The notes beneath the pieces are model-generated. The model ran no database searches. It saw only the letters and a list, made by a program, of their open reading frames with translations, and was not told the DNA's origin. The translations under genes were made by a program, and so were the position numbers. From SIG644 sp045613985 (GTDB lineage: Bacteria; Bacillota; Clostridia; Oscillospirales; CAG-272), in contig JAZLCA010000080.1 in NCBI GenBank assembly GCA_045613985.1, positions 1 through 40,560 on the forward strand: a DNA stretch of 40,560 nucleotides, in the 5' to 3' direction. Numbering within the stretch: position 1 is the first letter of the stretch; every line of letters begins with the position of its first letter. Shown piece by piece: positions 8,380 through 18,483 of this stretch.

Positions 8380-10052
8380 GCGGAACGGGTGATCTGATCT
8401 CCCGCATTTACGGGAATTTCCGTGGTGTTGACTTTCGCGGCGAGGAGATCAATCTTCGCCGCAGTCCCGATTGCCTGAACGTGTGGAAGGATTACCGCGA
8501 GACGGACAGCATTAGAACACGCCCCGGCATGGCATTGCACACGGCTTTTACCGATGCCGTATACGGCGTGTATTTCTTCCGTGGCGAGATGTTGGTGCAT
8601 AGCGGTACGAAGTTATACCGAGTGAAAAACGGCGCGAGGACGGTGCTTTTTGAGGGGCTGGCAGCGGCCTTGAGTGATTCCTTTATCTACAACGATCTAT
8701 GGTATTTCAAGGACGGCAAGCATTATCTGCAATACGACGGTAAGGCGATCAAAGAGGTGGAAGGCTACGTGCCGACTACCTCTATTGGCAGAAAGCCGGA
8801 GGGCGGCGGCACGGTGCATGAGGATGTAAATATGCTGACCGGAAAGCGGATCAACACCTTTTTAGGTGACGATAAGAGCGTTGAGTTTTACCTTGACACG
8901 ATGAACATTGACGCGGACTATACGCCCGTTGTCAAGGTGAACGGAAAGGCCGTGACAAACTTCACCACAGATTTCGCGGAAGGAAAGATCACCTTTGCGA
9001 CCGCGCCCGCATATCCGTGGACGGACGGACAGGACAACGTATCTATTGAGTTTAGAAAATCAATGCCGAGGTATCGCGACAACATTCTGAAATGCACGCT
9101 GTTACAGGTGTTTGACAACCGCGTATTCTTTAGCGGCAATCCCGATTACCCGAACGTGGTATGGCATTGTAGCTTGAATGATCCGACGTATTGTAGCGAC
9201 CTTGACTATTACAACGAGGGTCTTGACGCGGCGCACATTCGCGGCATGGTGGCCGGAAACAACGCTTTGTGGGTATTCCGTGAGCCGTCACAGGCCAACA
9301 CAAACGTATTTTATCACTCTCCTACCATTGATGCCGACTACGGTAAGATTTACCCGTCAGAGCATTCCAGCATTACGACGGGATGTATCGGCAGAGCGAT
9401 CAATTTCAACGATGACATTATTTTCTTTAGTGAGCGCGGCATGGAAGGTATCAGCGGCGACATCACGACGGAACAGGCGGTTGCACACAGATCCTCGATG
9501 GTTGACCGCAAGATGATTTCGGAAGCGGAGTACCGTGACATGGTGCTGGCAGAGTGGGACGGCTATCTGATCGTATTCATTGGCAAGTCGGCATATCTTG
9601 CCGATTCCCGCGCCATGTTCAACAATGAGACTCATGCGGAATATGAGTTTTATTATTGGCAGATGGAGAAGCGGGTGACGAGCGCACGTGTGGACGGCGG
9701 CATTCTCTATCTCGGAACAGAGGACGGCGTTTACACGCTGACCGACAACGATTGCGCCATTGCCAGCCATTGGGTGACGCCAAAGGATAAATTCAACGCG
9801 CCGCATCTTCTGAAAACGACCAACAAGCGCGGGTGCGTGGTGGAAGCGACGGGAGATATTACGGTATCGGCCAAGGTGGACAGCGGCGAATTTGAGACAA
9901 TCGGTACATATGAGGACGTGACGGATTATTTTGTGAGCAGAATCAAGCGGAAGAAGTTCAAGGACATCCAATTGAAATTCAGCTCCGAGACGAGATTCAG
10001 CCTTGAGACGGCAACGCTTGAGTCGTTCATAGGCGGCTATATCAAGCGGTGA
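8376..10052 (+). CDS. Tail nozzle/hub protein (beta-propeller type)
   Basis: This 558-residue protein is almost wholly beta strands, with repeats such as VYGVYFFRGEMLVHSGTKLY, RVFFSGNPDYPNVVWHC and GGILYLGTEDGVYTLTD that look like propeller blades. This fits the tail stabilisation/nozzle proteins of podoviruses (P22 gp10 or T7 gp12 type). The N-terminus (FRGVDFRGEEINLRRSPDCLN) resembles the start of such proteins, in which the chain lists contact points of the tail. It starts in an ATGA overlap with the connector gene, so the two are co-translated. No enzymatic motif is visible. Confidence 0.7.
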   Translation: MSGTGDLISRIYGNFRGVDFRGEEINLRRSPDCLNVWKDYRETDSIRTRPGMALHTAFTDAVYGVYFFRGEMLVHSGTKLYRVKNGARTVLFEGLAAALSDSFIYNDLWYFKDGKHYLQYDGKAIKEVEGYVPTTSIGRKPEGGGTVHEDVNMLTGKRINTFLGDDKSVEFYLDTMNIDADYTPVVKVNGKAVTNFTTDFAEGKITFATAPAYPWTDGQDNVSIEFRKSMPRYRDNILKCTLLQVFDNRVFFSGNPDYPNVVWHCSLNDPTYCSDLDYYNEGLDAAHIRGMVAGNNALWVFREPSQANTNVFYHSPTIDADYGKIYPSEHSSITTGCIGRAINFNDDIIFFSERGMEGISGDITTEQAVAHRSSMVDRKMISEAEYRDMVLAEWDGYLIVFIGKSAYLADSRAMFNNETHAEYEFYYWQMEKRVTSARVDGGILYLGTEDGVYTLTDNDCAIASHWVTPKDKFNAPHLLKTTNKRGCVVEATGDITVSAKVDSGEFETIGTYEDVTDYFVSRIKRKKFKDIQLKFSSETRFSLETATLESFIGGYIKR

Positions 10053-10065
10053 GGGGGGATAAGAT

Positions 10066-11235
10066 TTGACAACACCCAACTACGACATTAACTACAACGA
10101 CGAGAGATTTACCAAGGTAAACACAGACAAGGACGCCGCGCTTTCCGATTTGGAAAAGACGTACGGCGGTATGATCTCCGGGTCGGAAGGATATTTTCAG
10201 GATCAGATCGACGCGACCAACAAATGGGGCGAGACACAGAAGCAGAATCAGCAGGCGCAGACGGATTTCGCCATTGAGCAGATCGAACAGCAGAAAGCAC
10301 AGGCGCACAAGGACTATACCAAGGAGCAGAGCGGCGCATACACCGATTGGCAGAAGCAGAGCAATGCTTACGGCGCGAACGCCGAGCAGATGGCAAGCAT
10401 GGGCATGGCGGGTACGGGTTATTCCGAGAGTGCGCAGGTGTCCATGTTCAACACCTATCAAAACCGTGTTGTGGCGGCGCGTGAATCGTTCACACGTGCG
10501 GTATTGAATTACGATAACGCCATCAAGGATGCGAGACTTCAGAACAACGCCGCGCTTGCGCAGATTGCCTTTGATACGCTTCAGAAGACGCTTGAATTGT
10601 CCTTGCAGGGATTCCAGTACAAGAATCAGTTGATCATCGAAAAGGCGAACAAGAAGACCGAGCTTGATCAGATCTATCACAGCCGTTATCAGGACGTGCT
10701 TGACCAGATCAACAAGGAGAATGCTCTTGCCGAGGAAGTCAGACAGTACAACGAGAAGATGGCCGAGGAAAAGCGGCAGTACAACACTTCGCTTGAATGG
10801 CAGAAACAGCAATTCGGACAGCAACAGGATTTGGAAAGACGCAAGCTGAAAGCACAGCAAGAGGCGAATGCCGCACAGTTAGCTCTTGAAAAGGAGAAAT
10901 TCGCATGGCAGAAATCGCAGGCGGCGAAATCTTCCTCTTCGGGTGGATCGAGCGGAGGTAGCATTAAGAAATCTTCGTCCTCTTCGGGCAGTTCCAAGTC
11001 GTCCAGTAGCGGATCTTCCAAGATCACTTCTAACCGTAGCGGCGGCGGTGGCAAGTTTGGTAGTTCCACCACAAGCGCAAAGGAGTACCTGAACGCATTG
11101 ATTGCTTCCGGTGCTAACAAGGACAAGGTATCTAACGAGATCGCGCTTGCTTTGAGAGGTGGAGCAATCTCAAAGTCGGAAGCCGCGGCTTTGAGAAAAA
11201 CATTTACACCGCGTGGCGTTCAATATCCGTATTAA
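10066..11235 (+). CDS. Internal virion / DNA-ejection protein, Gln- and Ser-rich
   Basis: This 389-residue protein begins with TTG (after GAGGGGGGAT; no ATG fits). Residues 15-290 form long amphipathic helices rich in Gln, Lys, Glu and Ala, including KAQAHKDYTKEQSGAYTDWQ and a later QQ-rich coil. Residues 290-340 are a low-complexity Ser/Gly/Lys linker, and the last 50 residues form a compact basic domain (SAKEYLNALIASGANKDKV). Long helical, low-complexity proteins between nozzle and giant virion protein are typical ejection proteins (compare T7 gp14/gp15 or P22 gp7/gp20). I infer that it leaves the capsid with the DNA and extends the tail through the envelope. Confidence 0.6.
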   Translation: MTTPNYDINYNDERFTKVNTDKDAALSDLEKTYGGMISGSEGYFQDQIDATNKWGETQKQNQQAQTDFAIEQIEQQKAQAHKDYTKEQSGAYTDWQKQSNAYGANAEQMASMGMAGTGYSESAQVSMFNTYQNRVVAARESFTRAVLNYDNAIKDARLQNNAALAQIAFDTLQKTLELSLQGFQYKNQLIIEKANKKTELDQIYHSRYQDVLDQINKENALAEEVRQYNEKMAEEKRQYNTSLEWQKQQFGQQQDLERRKLKAQQEANAAQLALEKEKFAWQKSQAAKSSSSGGSSGGSIKKSSSSSGSSKSSSSGSSKITSNRSGGGGKFGSSTTSAKEYLNALIASGANKDKVSNEIALALRGGAISKSEAAALRKTFTPRGVQYPY

Positions 11236-11250
11236 GAGGGGGTGAGCGGT

Positions 11251-14200
11251 TTGGCTGACTATTGGAAAAAGAAACTGGAAGAGTTAAACCAAGAAACCAA
11301 AAAGAAATCATCCTCCGGTAACTATTGGGATACCAAAATGAAAGAGCTGGAATCGGACAAGAAAAAGACTACCGATATTGCGCCTGTGAAATCTACCAAA
11401 GAAGATGACGGAAAGAAGTGGTATCAGGGGTGGTTTAAAAAGGGCGCGCTTGCCGACGGTTATCAATTTGGTGACATCACCAAAACATTGCTTGGCACAG
11501 ATGCCGATATTGCATCGAGCGCAATTTCCGGCGTAGTCGGATGGGGTGAGGATATTGCAGACGCGGCGGCGGTTGGACTTGGTACGGTAGCGGAAAAGGT
11601 CGGCATGGATGGCGCGGCGCAAAAGCTCGCAGATTTTGCAAAAAAAGATATTTACGATGAACGGGAAGTATCACGCAAAATTTTGAAGTCGTCAGGCATG
11701 ATTCCCGGACTTGCGCCGTTCAGTACAGCGGTTGGCTCAATTATCAGACTCGACGATTGGCTCAATTCCAAAGAGGTTGACAACGGCTTTGGTGGCACAA
11801 CGACCGTGCGTGATGACGCTTCTTTGCTAGGTGATAATTCAAGAGGTTTGCTTTCCTCCGCCGGAGAAATGGCGGTGAAAAAGGGAATGCAAGCGGCAGC
11901 TGGTGGTGTTCCCGTTGGTGATATCATCACGGGTGTTACCGTGTACGGACAGCAAGCAGAGCAAGCCTTGAAGGAGGACGCAACGCTGACGGAAGCGTCT
12001 GGTAGTGGTTTGATTTCCGCATCGGCTGAAATCATCTTTGAGAAATTGTCGGGCGGCATCAAGATCGGCGGTACAACACTTGACGAGGGATTGACCAAAC
12101 TGATTTCCAAGAGCATTTCAAATGTGGCTTTGAAAAACGCGGCACATCTTGTCACGGGAGTTACGGGCGAGGCATTGGAAGAGATTTTGACCGAATTTGT
12201 CAGCAAACTCGGCACGAAACTCTACAAAGAGGAAGATTTGGGCGAGATCCTTTTCAGCAAGGAATCTCTGAACGACTATATTACGTCTGCAATCTCCGGC
12301 GGTTTGATGGGCGGTGCATTTGGCGGCGTTGAAGCGGTCGGCGGCTTTGTGAATGGATACGACTACAAAACGGGTCTTAACGAAAACGAGCAAAAAGTAT
12401 TCAATCACGAATACGAAAGCCGCGTTAAGGACGCCGAGGAAAGTGGCAAAAAACTGTCTGCCAAGGAGAAAAACAAAATCTATGAGGAAGTGGAGCGCGA
12501 CATGGAGCGCGGATATATCTCTACGGATACCATAGAGGAGGTTTTGGGCGGCAATTCCTACAAGGCTTACAAAGATACCGTTGCGAATGAGGACGCGCTA
12601 CGCAAAGAATATGACGCGCTGGGAGACACGAAAGAAAGTGAACTCACCGTCAAGCAGAGAGAACGCTACAACGAACTCAAGGCGAAGATTGCGGAGATGG
12701 AGAGCGGGAACGTTCGCGCGGAATTCAAGGCTGAACTTGACGACGAGATGCAGAGACTTACGGAGGGTAGCCGACTTGCGGAGAGCTACGCCGAGAAGAC
12801 GCGGCGCGGGGAGCAATTTACCGCTGACATGACGCTTTACGATGAAAAGCAAAAGGCTGTCGTGCAGAAAGCCATTGACAGCGGCATACTCAATAACTCC
12901 AACAGAACACACGAATTTGTTGATATGGTTGCGAAAATATCAGCAGACAAGGGTGTTCTTTTTGATTTCACCAATAACGCCAAGCTCAAGGATTCCGGCT
13001 TTGCGGTGGACGGTAAGTCGGTAAACGGCTTTGTGACGAAGGACGGCGTGACGGTCAATATTGATTCGCAGAAGTCGCTCAATAGCGTTGTGGGTCATGA
13101 GATCACGCACGTGCTTGAGGGGACGGAGCTTTACACGGAATTGCAGAATGCCGTACTGGAATACGCCAAGAGCAAGGGCGAGTATCAGGGCAGATATGAA
13201 ACGCTTTCCGCACTTTACAAGGATATTGAGGGCGCGGACATTGACGCGGAACTGACCGCCGATTTGGTTGGTGATTATCTGTTCACGGATGCCGATTTTG
13301 TCAATAATCTTTCCGTTACAAATCGTAACGTGTTCCAGAAGATCTACGACGAGATCAAGTATCTTTACAAGGTCGCAACAGCAGGATCGAAGGAAGCGCG
13401 GGATCTTGAGAAGGTCAAGCGGGCGTTTGACAAGGCGTACACGTTAGCTTTCCGTGAAAACAAAAATGAGGCATCCACTACGCACGGAACAAAGCCGGTA
13501 AAAGGTGTAGTGAATGCCTCTGATGGTATTATAGCACAAAATTCGGAAAAGTCAAGCGAAAATGCAAAATATTCCCTTTCCGAAGATAGCGAGGGACGCG
13601 AATTGAGCAACGCGGTGAAAAGTCGTTTTGGCAATTCCAAGGTCGTTGACGAAAACGGAAGCCTGAAAGTTGTTTATCACGGAACGGCAACGGGCGAGTT
13701 TTCGATCTTTGACAAGTCAAAGGGTAGTGTTGAGGGTGATTTCGGAAGTGGATTTTATTTCACCGACAACGAAGCGGACGTTTCTGAACATTATGAGGGC
13801 GGTGGCCCTGACTTTGACAACAAGGTTGGACGTAGAGCGGATGAGATTTGGGGCGATGAACCTGATATCGAATATGAGGAAGCCGAGAGAAGGGCAAGAG
13901 AAGAACTTTTCAAGGGAAGTCATAAATTTGAGGTTTATCTGAATATTGAAAATCCGGCAATTGTCGGTGAAACCATGTTGCTGACAGATGAATCGTATCT
14001 CGAACAGTACAACGAAGAAGACTACGATGATTACGATGACTATATTGCCGATGTTGAACAGGCACTTGCTGACGATATTGAAAACGTCGTGTGGGAAGTC
14101 GAGAGAAATGTTGACGTGAATAGCACGGATGGAATTTCGGATGTGTTGTTCAATGCCTATTATGATGGCGGTATCGGTATCGAAGAGTTAAAGGAGAAGC

Positions 14201-17200
14201 TCAACGAACTGTATCTTGAGGACAGCAACGGAAATCTTGTTGCTAACGAGGTCGCGCGACAGATCATCGAAAGCCTCGGTTATGACGGTATTATTGATCC
14301 TACCGTGTCCGGCAAATGGAATATGGACATTGAGCCGGGAACATCTCATTATATCGTGTTCAAGCCCAATCAGATCAAAGCTGTCACGAATCAGAATCCC
14401 ACCGACAATCCCGATATTTACCGTTCTCTTTCCAATGTTGGAGAGGCGGTGAAGGAACACGGCAGATACCATATCAAGGGCAAGGACGTTGCGCTTGATG
14501 TTGCACCCGTGCAAGATAGCGTGCGAGATGTTCCTGTGGTTGAGACCATTCCCGACACAGAGCCGAGTGAGCCGAGCCTTGAGCAGTTGCGAGAAGAGCT
14601 TACCGATATTGAGCAGAGAGCGATTGAGATTTACAAGTCGGGTGACGTGGATGCGCTGACCGACATAGGCGAGAGACACAGCGAGATTACGGCAAAGATC
14701 GCGCAGATGGAAGCGGACGAGAGTGCGCGAGTGGAGAGCCTTTCCGATGCAGATGCGCCGCCGGAAGCAGATGCGCCGTATCAGAATGACGGTGTTACAC
14801 CCGCTGATCCGTTTGCAGAGCGTGATATCAAGGAAGTCGGAGATCGCAAGGTAAACGCCTATATGTATGAAAATCCCGAAGTGAAGCCTTTCTTCCAAGA
14901 AGAAGCCAACATTCTGCTTGGAGAATTGCGCAACACCACCAAGGGAGAGCGATTCTATACACAGACACCGGACGGAAACGCAAATGAGCAATACGGCGCG
15001 GAAAGTTATGGCGTATGGACAGGAACGTCGCGGCAGACAACGGACGATATTGCCTATCTGCTTGACACGCTGAAATATTCCTATGCTGAAATCGAGAAGG
15101 GTTTGAACGCCATTATCGAGGACAATGGCAAGGAAAACAATGCAATATCCAAGCGCATTGAATTTCTGCTTAACGACCGTCTGATGAAGGGTCATCGTGA
15201 CATTGACGGCTATGAGATCCCGCCCAATCAGGATTATATCAATCTGCTGAATGAAAAGCAGATCACCGAGTACAACGAGGATTCTTTCAATGCCTACATG
15301 GAATCCATTGGAGAGTTTGTGCCCGGTGATATTGCGCCTGTTGCGGAGAAATACGAAGCAATCAAGCCGAAGAAAGAGCCGAGCATGAAGCGTGCTGAAA
15401 ACATTGCGCCCGTGAAGGATAGCGTCAAACAGGCTGACACCGAGGATGCCAAGATCGCCAAGGTCATGGTTGGTGAGCCTGACGTGCCGCAGAAGAAGAT
15501 CAGCGGATGGCAGAAATTCCGCACCAATTTCCTTGACAAGTATTCCGTGTTTGAGGATTTGGCACTCAAAACCAAAAACCGCGAATTGATGGGCAAGGCC
15601 AATTTCATGCTTTCCTCCGAGGCGAGAGCGCAACACATGATCGGCAATGGAACGCAAAACGTGAAATCCTTGAACGACATTCGCACAGAGGTTGAGCAGA
15701 CGGGTCAGACCGAGCGATTCTTTAACTATATGTATCACAGACACAACGTCGACAGAATGAGCCTTGAAGACAAGGCGCGTCCCGTTGTGGAGGGTCTGCA
15801 TAGCAAATTCGGGCATCTCCGCACGGATCAGCTTCACGCCATAGCTGCCAAGAAGATCACCGACCAGACCACCGAGAAGACGGCGCAGAGCATTCGCGAC
15901 GCGCGGGAATATCTGAACGCAATCGGCGCGAAGAACAAGCCTGTTTTCGGTGATAGCGTGACGGCAGAGAAGTCGAAGGAGATGGTGGCGTTTTATGAGC
16001 GTAGCAATCCCGAGTTTAAGAGATACGCCGCTGACGTTTACACCTACATGAACCATTTGCGCGGCCTCATGGTGGAAAACGGCGTGATTTCCCAGGAAAC
16101 GGCAGATTTGTGGCGCAGAATGTACCCGCATTACGTGCCGATTCGCCGTCTCGGAAAGTCGGGGCTGGCGGTAAACGTGCCGCTTGACACCAGAAAAACG
16201 GGCGTAAATGCTCCGATCAAGAAAGCGGTTGGCGGCAATAGTGACATCATGGATATGTTTGACACGATGGCCATGCGCACAGAACAGACATTCCGCGCGG
16301 TTGCCAAGAACTCCTTTGGCGTGGAGCTAAAAAACACGCTGGGTACTGTCGTGGAGAAATCGGCGGCGAGTGTTGACGAGGTGATCGACAGCATTGACGC
16401 CCATGAGGAGCTTTTGAGGGAGGGCAAGAACGGCGCAAATCCCACATTCACCGTCTTTGAGGATGGTAAGAGGGTCACGTTTGATATTACGGATGCCATG
16501 TATGACGCGCTCAAGCCGACAAGTGAAGGTTTGAAAATCGTCAATCCCGTTGCAAACGCTGTCAGCACGTTCCACAAGGGCGTTTTGACCGAGTATAACC
16601 CGGTATTCTCTCTGACAAATGCCATCAAGGACGCGCAGGACGTTCTCATGAACTCCCGACACGCGGTGAAAACCTACGCCAATATGCCGAATGCTTTGTG
16701 GCAGATGGCAAGGGGCGGCAAGTGGTACGCCGAGTATATGGAGAATGGCGGCGAGCATAACACCTATTTCGACAATCAGAAAAACGCATTCAAGAAGGAT
16801 GACGCAAAGTTGAAAAAGGCGTTGGGTCTTCCTTTGCGCGGTATCAGTTGGTTGAACAATGCCGTCGAGCGTGTGCCGCGGCTTGCGGAGTATATCGCGA
16901 GCCGAAAGAACGGCGAAAGTGTTGAGGTTTCCATGCTGGATGCGGCGAGGGTAACGACAAACTTCTCCGCCGGTGGCGACGTGGCGAAATTCGCAGACAG
17001 AAACGGCGCGACCTTCCTCAATGCGTCCATTCAGGGCTTCAATCAGCAAGTGAGAAACGTCCGTGAAGCGAAAGCAAACGGACTTAAGGGATGGGTGCAA
17101 TTGGCGGCCAAGACCGCGATTGCGGGAATCCCCGCGCTGATCCTCAATGATCTGTTGTGGGACGATGACGAGGAATACGAGGAGCTTTCCGACTACGTAA

Positions 17201-18471
17201 AGGACAGTTATTACATTGTCGCAAAGACAGGTGACGGAAGGTTTGTGAGAATCCCCAAGGGTCGAACGGTTGCGGTTATTCAGGATGCTATGGAGCAAGT
17301 GAGAAACGCGCTGACGGGTGACGATGAAGTGGATCTCCGAAACTTCCTTGATATTGCCTTTACCAATCTCGCGCCGAACAATCCGCTTGACAACAACATT
17401 CTTGCCCCCGTTGCGCAGGCGGTGTCTAACCGCGCATGGTATGGTGAGGACATTGTGCCGACGAGGTTGCAGGATATGCCGTCCGCAGAGCAGTATGACG
17501 AAAGCACCGATGCCATCAGCAAGTGGTTGGGTGAGAAAACCAATTTAAGCCCGATGAAGATCAATTACGTGCTGAATCAGTACGGCGGCGGTATCGCGGA
17601 TGTCGCATTGCCTTATCTCACTCCGGAAGCAGAGCGCGGCGGCAACAAGTTGATTGCACCGCTGGCTGACAAATTCACAACGGATGCCGTGATGAACAAT
17701 CAGAACGTGTCTGATTTTTATGACACGGTGGACGAGCTGACGAAGAACGCCAATAGTGCCAAGGCAACGGACGAGGATAAACTGATGTCCAAGTACATGA
17801 ACTCTGTTAGCGGTGAGCTTTCCGAACTGTATCGGCAGAAGCGCGAGGTGCAGAACAGCGGCCTTTCCGATTCCGCGAAGTACGCGAAGGTGCGTGAGAT
17901 TCAGGCGCAGATTGACTCTATCACAAGAGACAGCTTGAACACCTACGGCAATGTGCGTATTGACGGTAATTATGCTTCCGTTGGAGATCGCGAGTATCGC
18001 ATCAACAACAACGGTGATTGGGAGAAGATCACCGACAAGCAGGCAGAAAAGCAGAACAAGGTGACGGACTATCTCGGCATTAGCGAATCCGACTATTGGA
18101 GCAACAAAGAGGAATACGACTACGCATATGACAATCCTGAAAAATACGCGATTGCGAAATCCGTGGGCGGTTATGAAGCGTACAAGACGTTTTCCGGCGA
18201 GCTTTACGACATTAAGGCAGACAAGGACGAGGACGGAAAGTCGATCACCGGAAGTCGCAAGGAGAAGGTTATCGAGTACATCAACACTCTTGACGCGGAT
18301 TATGGTGAGAAGATCATTCTGTTCAAGAGCGAGTACAATGCCGATGATACCTACAATCAGGACATCGTTGATTATCTGAACGGCAGAGATGACATCAGCG
18401 CAGAGGATATGGCGACGATTCTAAAAGAGTTGGGATTTGAGGTTGACTCGGAAGGAAACATCTCATGGTAA
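11251..18471 (+). CDS. Giant polyvalent virion protein (zincin + ART-like + LPD38-like)
   Basis: With 2406 residues this takes 18 percent of the genome. I chose TTG at 11251 because AGAGGGGGTGAGCGGT precedes it just as AAGGGGGTGAGCGC precedes the next gene; an in-frame GTG at 11242 would overlap the binding site. The order is: charged N-terminal coil; hydrophobic Ala/Gly-rich helices (about 75-340) that could cross membranes; coiled coil (340-520); a zincin-like domain with GHEITH (His616, Glu617, His620); an ADP-ribosyltransferase-like domain beginning VVYHGTATGEF (His810) with GSGFYFTD further on; acidic linkers; long helical region; and, near residues 1930-2040, a hydrophobic helix followed by LWDDDEEYEELSDYVKDSYY and RFVRIPKG, like LPD38 of phage polyvalent proteins. 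It is probably ejected into the cell with the DNA, acting on wall passage and on host proteins. Confidence 0.75.
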   Translation: MADYWKKKLEELNQETKKKSSSGNYWDTKMKELESDKKKTTDIAPVKSTKEDDGKKWYQGWFKKGALADGYQFGDITKTLLGTDADIASSAISGVVGWGEDIADAAAVGLGTVAEKVGMDGAAQKLADFAKKDIYDEREVSRKILKSSGMIPGLAPFSTAVGSIIRLDDWLNSKEVDNGFGGTTTVRDDASLLGDNSRGLLSSAGEMAVKKGMQAAAGGVPVGDIITGVTVYGQQAEQALKEDATLTEASGSGLISASAEIIFEKLSGGIKIGGTTLDEGLTKLISKSISNVALKNAAHLVTGVTGEALEEILTEFVSKLGTKLYKEEDLGEILFSKESLNDYITSAISGGLMGGAFGGVEAVGGFVNGYDYKTGLNENEQKVFNHEYESRVKDAEESGKKLSAKEKNKIYEEVERDMERGYISTDTIEEVLGGNSYKAYKDTVANEDALRKEYDALGDTKESELTVKQRERYNELKAKIAEMESGNVRAEFKAELDDEMQRLTEGSRLAESYAEKTRRGEQFTADMTLYDEKQKAVVQKAIDSGILNNSNRTHEFVDMVAKISADKGVLFDFTNNAKLKDSGFAVDGKSVNGFVTKDGVTVNIDSQKSLNSVVGHEITHVLEGTELYTELQNAVLEYAKSKGEYQGRYETLSALYKDIEGADIDAELTADLVGDYLFTDADFVNNLSVTNRNVFQKIYDEIKYLYKVATAGSKEARDLEKVKRAFDKAYTLAFRENKNEASTTHGTKPVKGVVNASDGIIAQNSEKSSENAKYSLSEDSEGRELSNAVKSRFGNSKVVDENGSLKVVYHGTATGEFSIFDKSKGSVEGDFGSGFYFTDNEADVSEHYEGGGPDFDNKVGRRADEIWGDEPDIEYEEAERRAREELFKGSHKFEVYLNIENPAIVGETMLLTDESYLEQYNEEDYDDYDDYIADVEQALADDIENVVWEVERNVDVNSTDGISDVLFNAYYDGGIGIEELKEKLNELYLEDSNGNLVANEVARQIIESLGYDGIIDPTVSGKWNMDIEPGTSHYIVFKPNQIKAVTNQNPTDNPDIYRSLSNVGEAVKEHGRYHIKGKDVALDVAPVQDSVRDVPVVETIPDTEPSEPSLEQLREELTDIEQRAIEIYKSGDVDALTDIGERHSEITAKIAQMEADESARVESLSDADAPPEADAPYQNDGVTPADPFAERDIKEVGDRKVNAYMYENPEVKPFFQEEANILLGELRNTTKGERFYTQTPDGNANEQYGAESYGVWTGTSRQTTDDIAYLLDTLKYSYAEIEKGLNAIIEDNGKENNAISKRIEFLLNDRLMKGHRDIDGYEIPPNQDYINLLNEKQITEYNEDSFNAYMESIGEFVPGDIAPVAEKYEAIKPKKEPSMKRAENIAPVKDSVKQADTEDAKIAKVMVGEPDVPQKKISGWQKFRTNFLDKYSVFEDLALKTKNRELMGKANFMLSSEARAQHMIGNGTQNVKSLNDIRTEVEQTGQTERFFNYMYHRHNVDRMSLEDKARPVVEGLHSKFGHLRTDQLHAIAAKKITDQTTEKTAQSIRDAREYLNAIGAKNKPVFGDSVTAEKSKEMVAFYERSNPEFKRYAADVYTYMNHLRGLMVENGVISQETADLWRRMYPHYVPIRRLGKSGLAVNVPLDTRKTGVNAPIKKAVGGNSDIMDMFDTMAMRTEQTFRAVAKNSFGVELKNTLGTVVEKSAASVDEVIDSIDAHEELLREGKNGANPTFTVFEDGKRVTFDITDAMYDALKPTSEGLKIVNPVANAVSTFHKGVLTEYNPVFSLTNAIKDAQDVLMNSRHAVKTYANMPNALWQMARGGKWYAEYMENGGEHNTYFDNQKNAFKKDDAKLKKALGLPLRGISWLNNAVERVPRLAEYIASRKNGESVEVSMLDAARVTTNFSAGGDVAKFADRNGATFLNASIQGFNQQVRNVREAKANGLKGWVQLAAKTAIAGIPALILNDLLWDDDEEYEELSDYVKDSYYIVAKTGDGRFVRIPKGRTVAVIQDAMEQVRNALTGDDEVDLRNFLDIAFTNLAPNNPLDNNILAPVAQAVSNRAWYGEDIVPTRLQDMPSAEQYDESTDAISKWLGEKTNLSPMKINYVLNQYGGGIADVALPYLTPEAERGGNKLIAPLADKFTTDAVMNNQNVSDFYDTVDELTKNANSAKATDEDKLMSKYMNSVSGELSELYRQKREVQNSGLSDSAKYAKVREIQAQIDSITRDSLNTYGNVRIDGNYASVGDREYRINNNGDWEKITDKQAEKQNKVTDYLGISESDYWSNKEEYDYAYDNPEKYAIAKSVGGYEAYKTFSGELYDIKADKDEDGKSITGSRKEKVIEYINTLDADYGEKIILFKSEYNADDTYNQDIVDYLNGRDDISAEDMATILKELGFEVDSEGNISW

Positions 18472-18483
18472 GGGGGTGAGCGC

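Noticed and set aside
10042..10860. A 272-codon open frame on the minus strand rich in Leu
   Set aside because: Mirror of the Gln/Lys-rich coiled coil on the plus strand; apparent membrane helices are an artefact of that codon use.
14188..16131. A 647-codon open frame on the minus strand
   Set aside because: Antisense to the giant virion protein; composition (many His, Arg, Leu, Cys) is that of a mirror frame and no start site is present.
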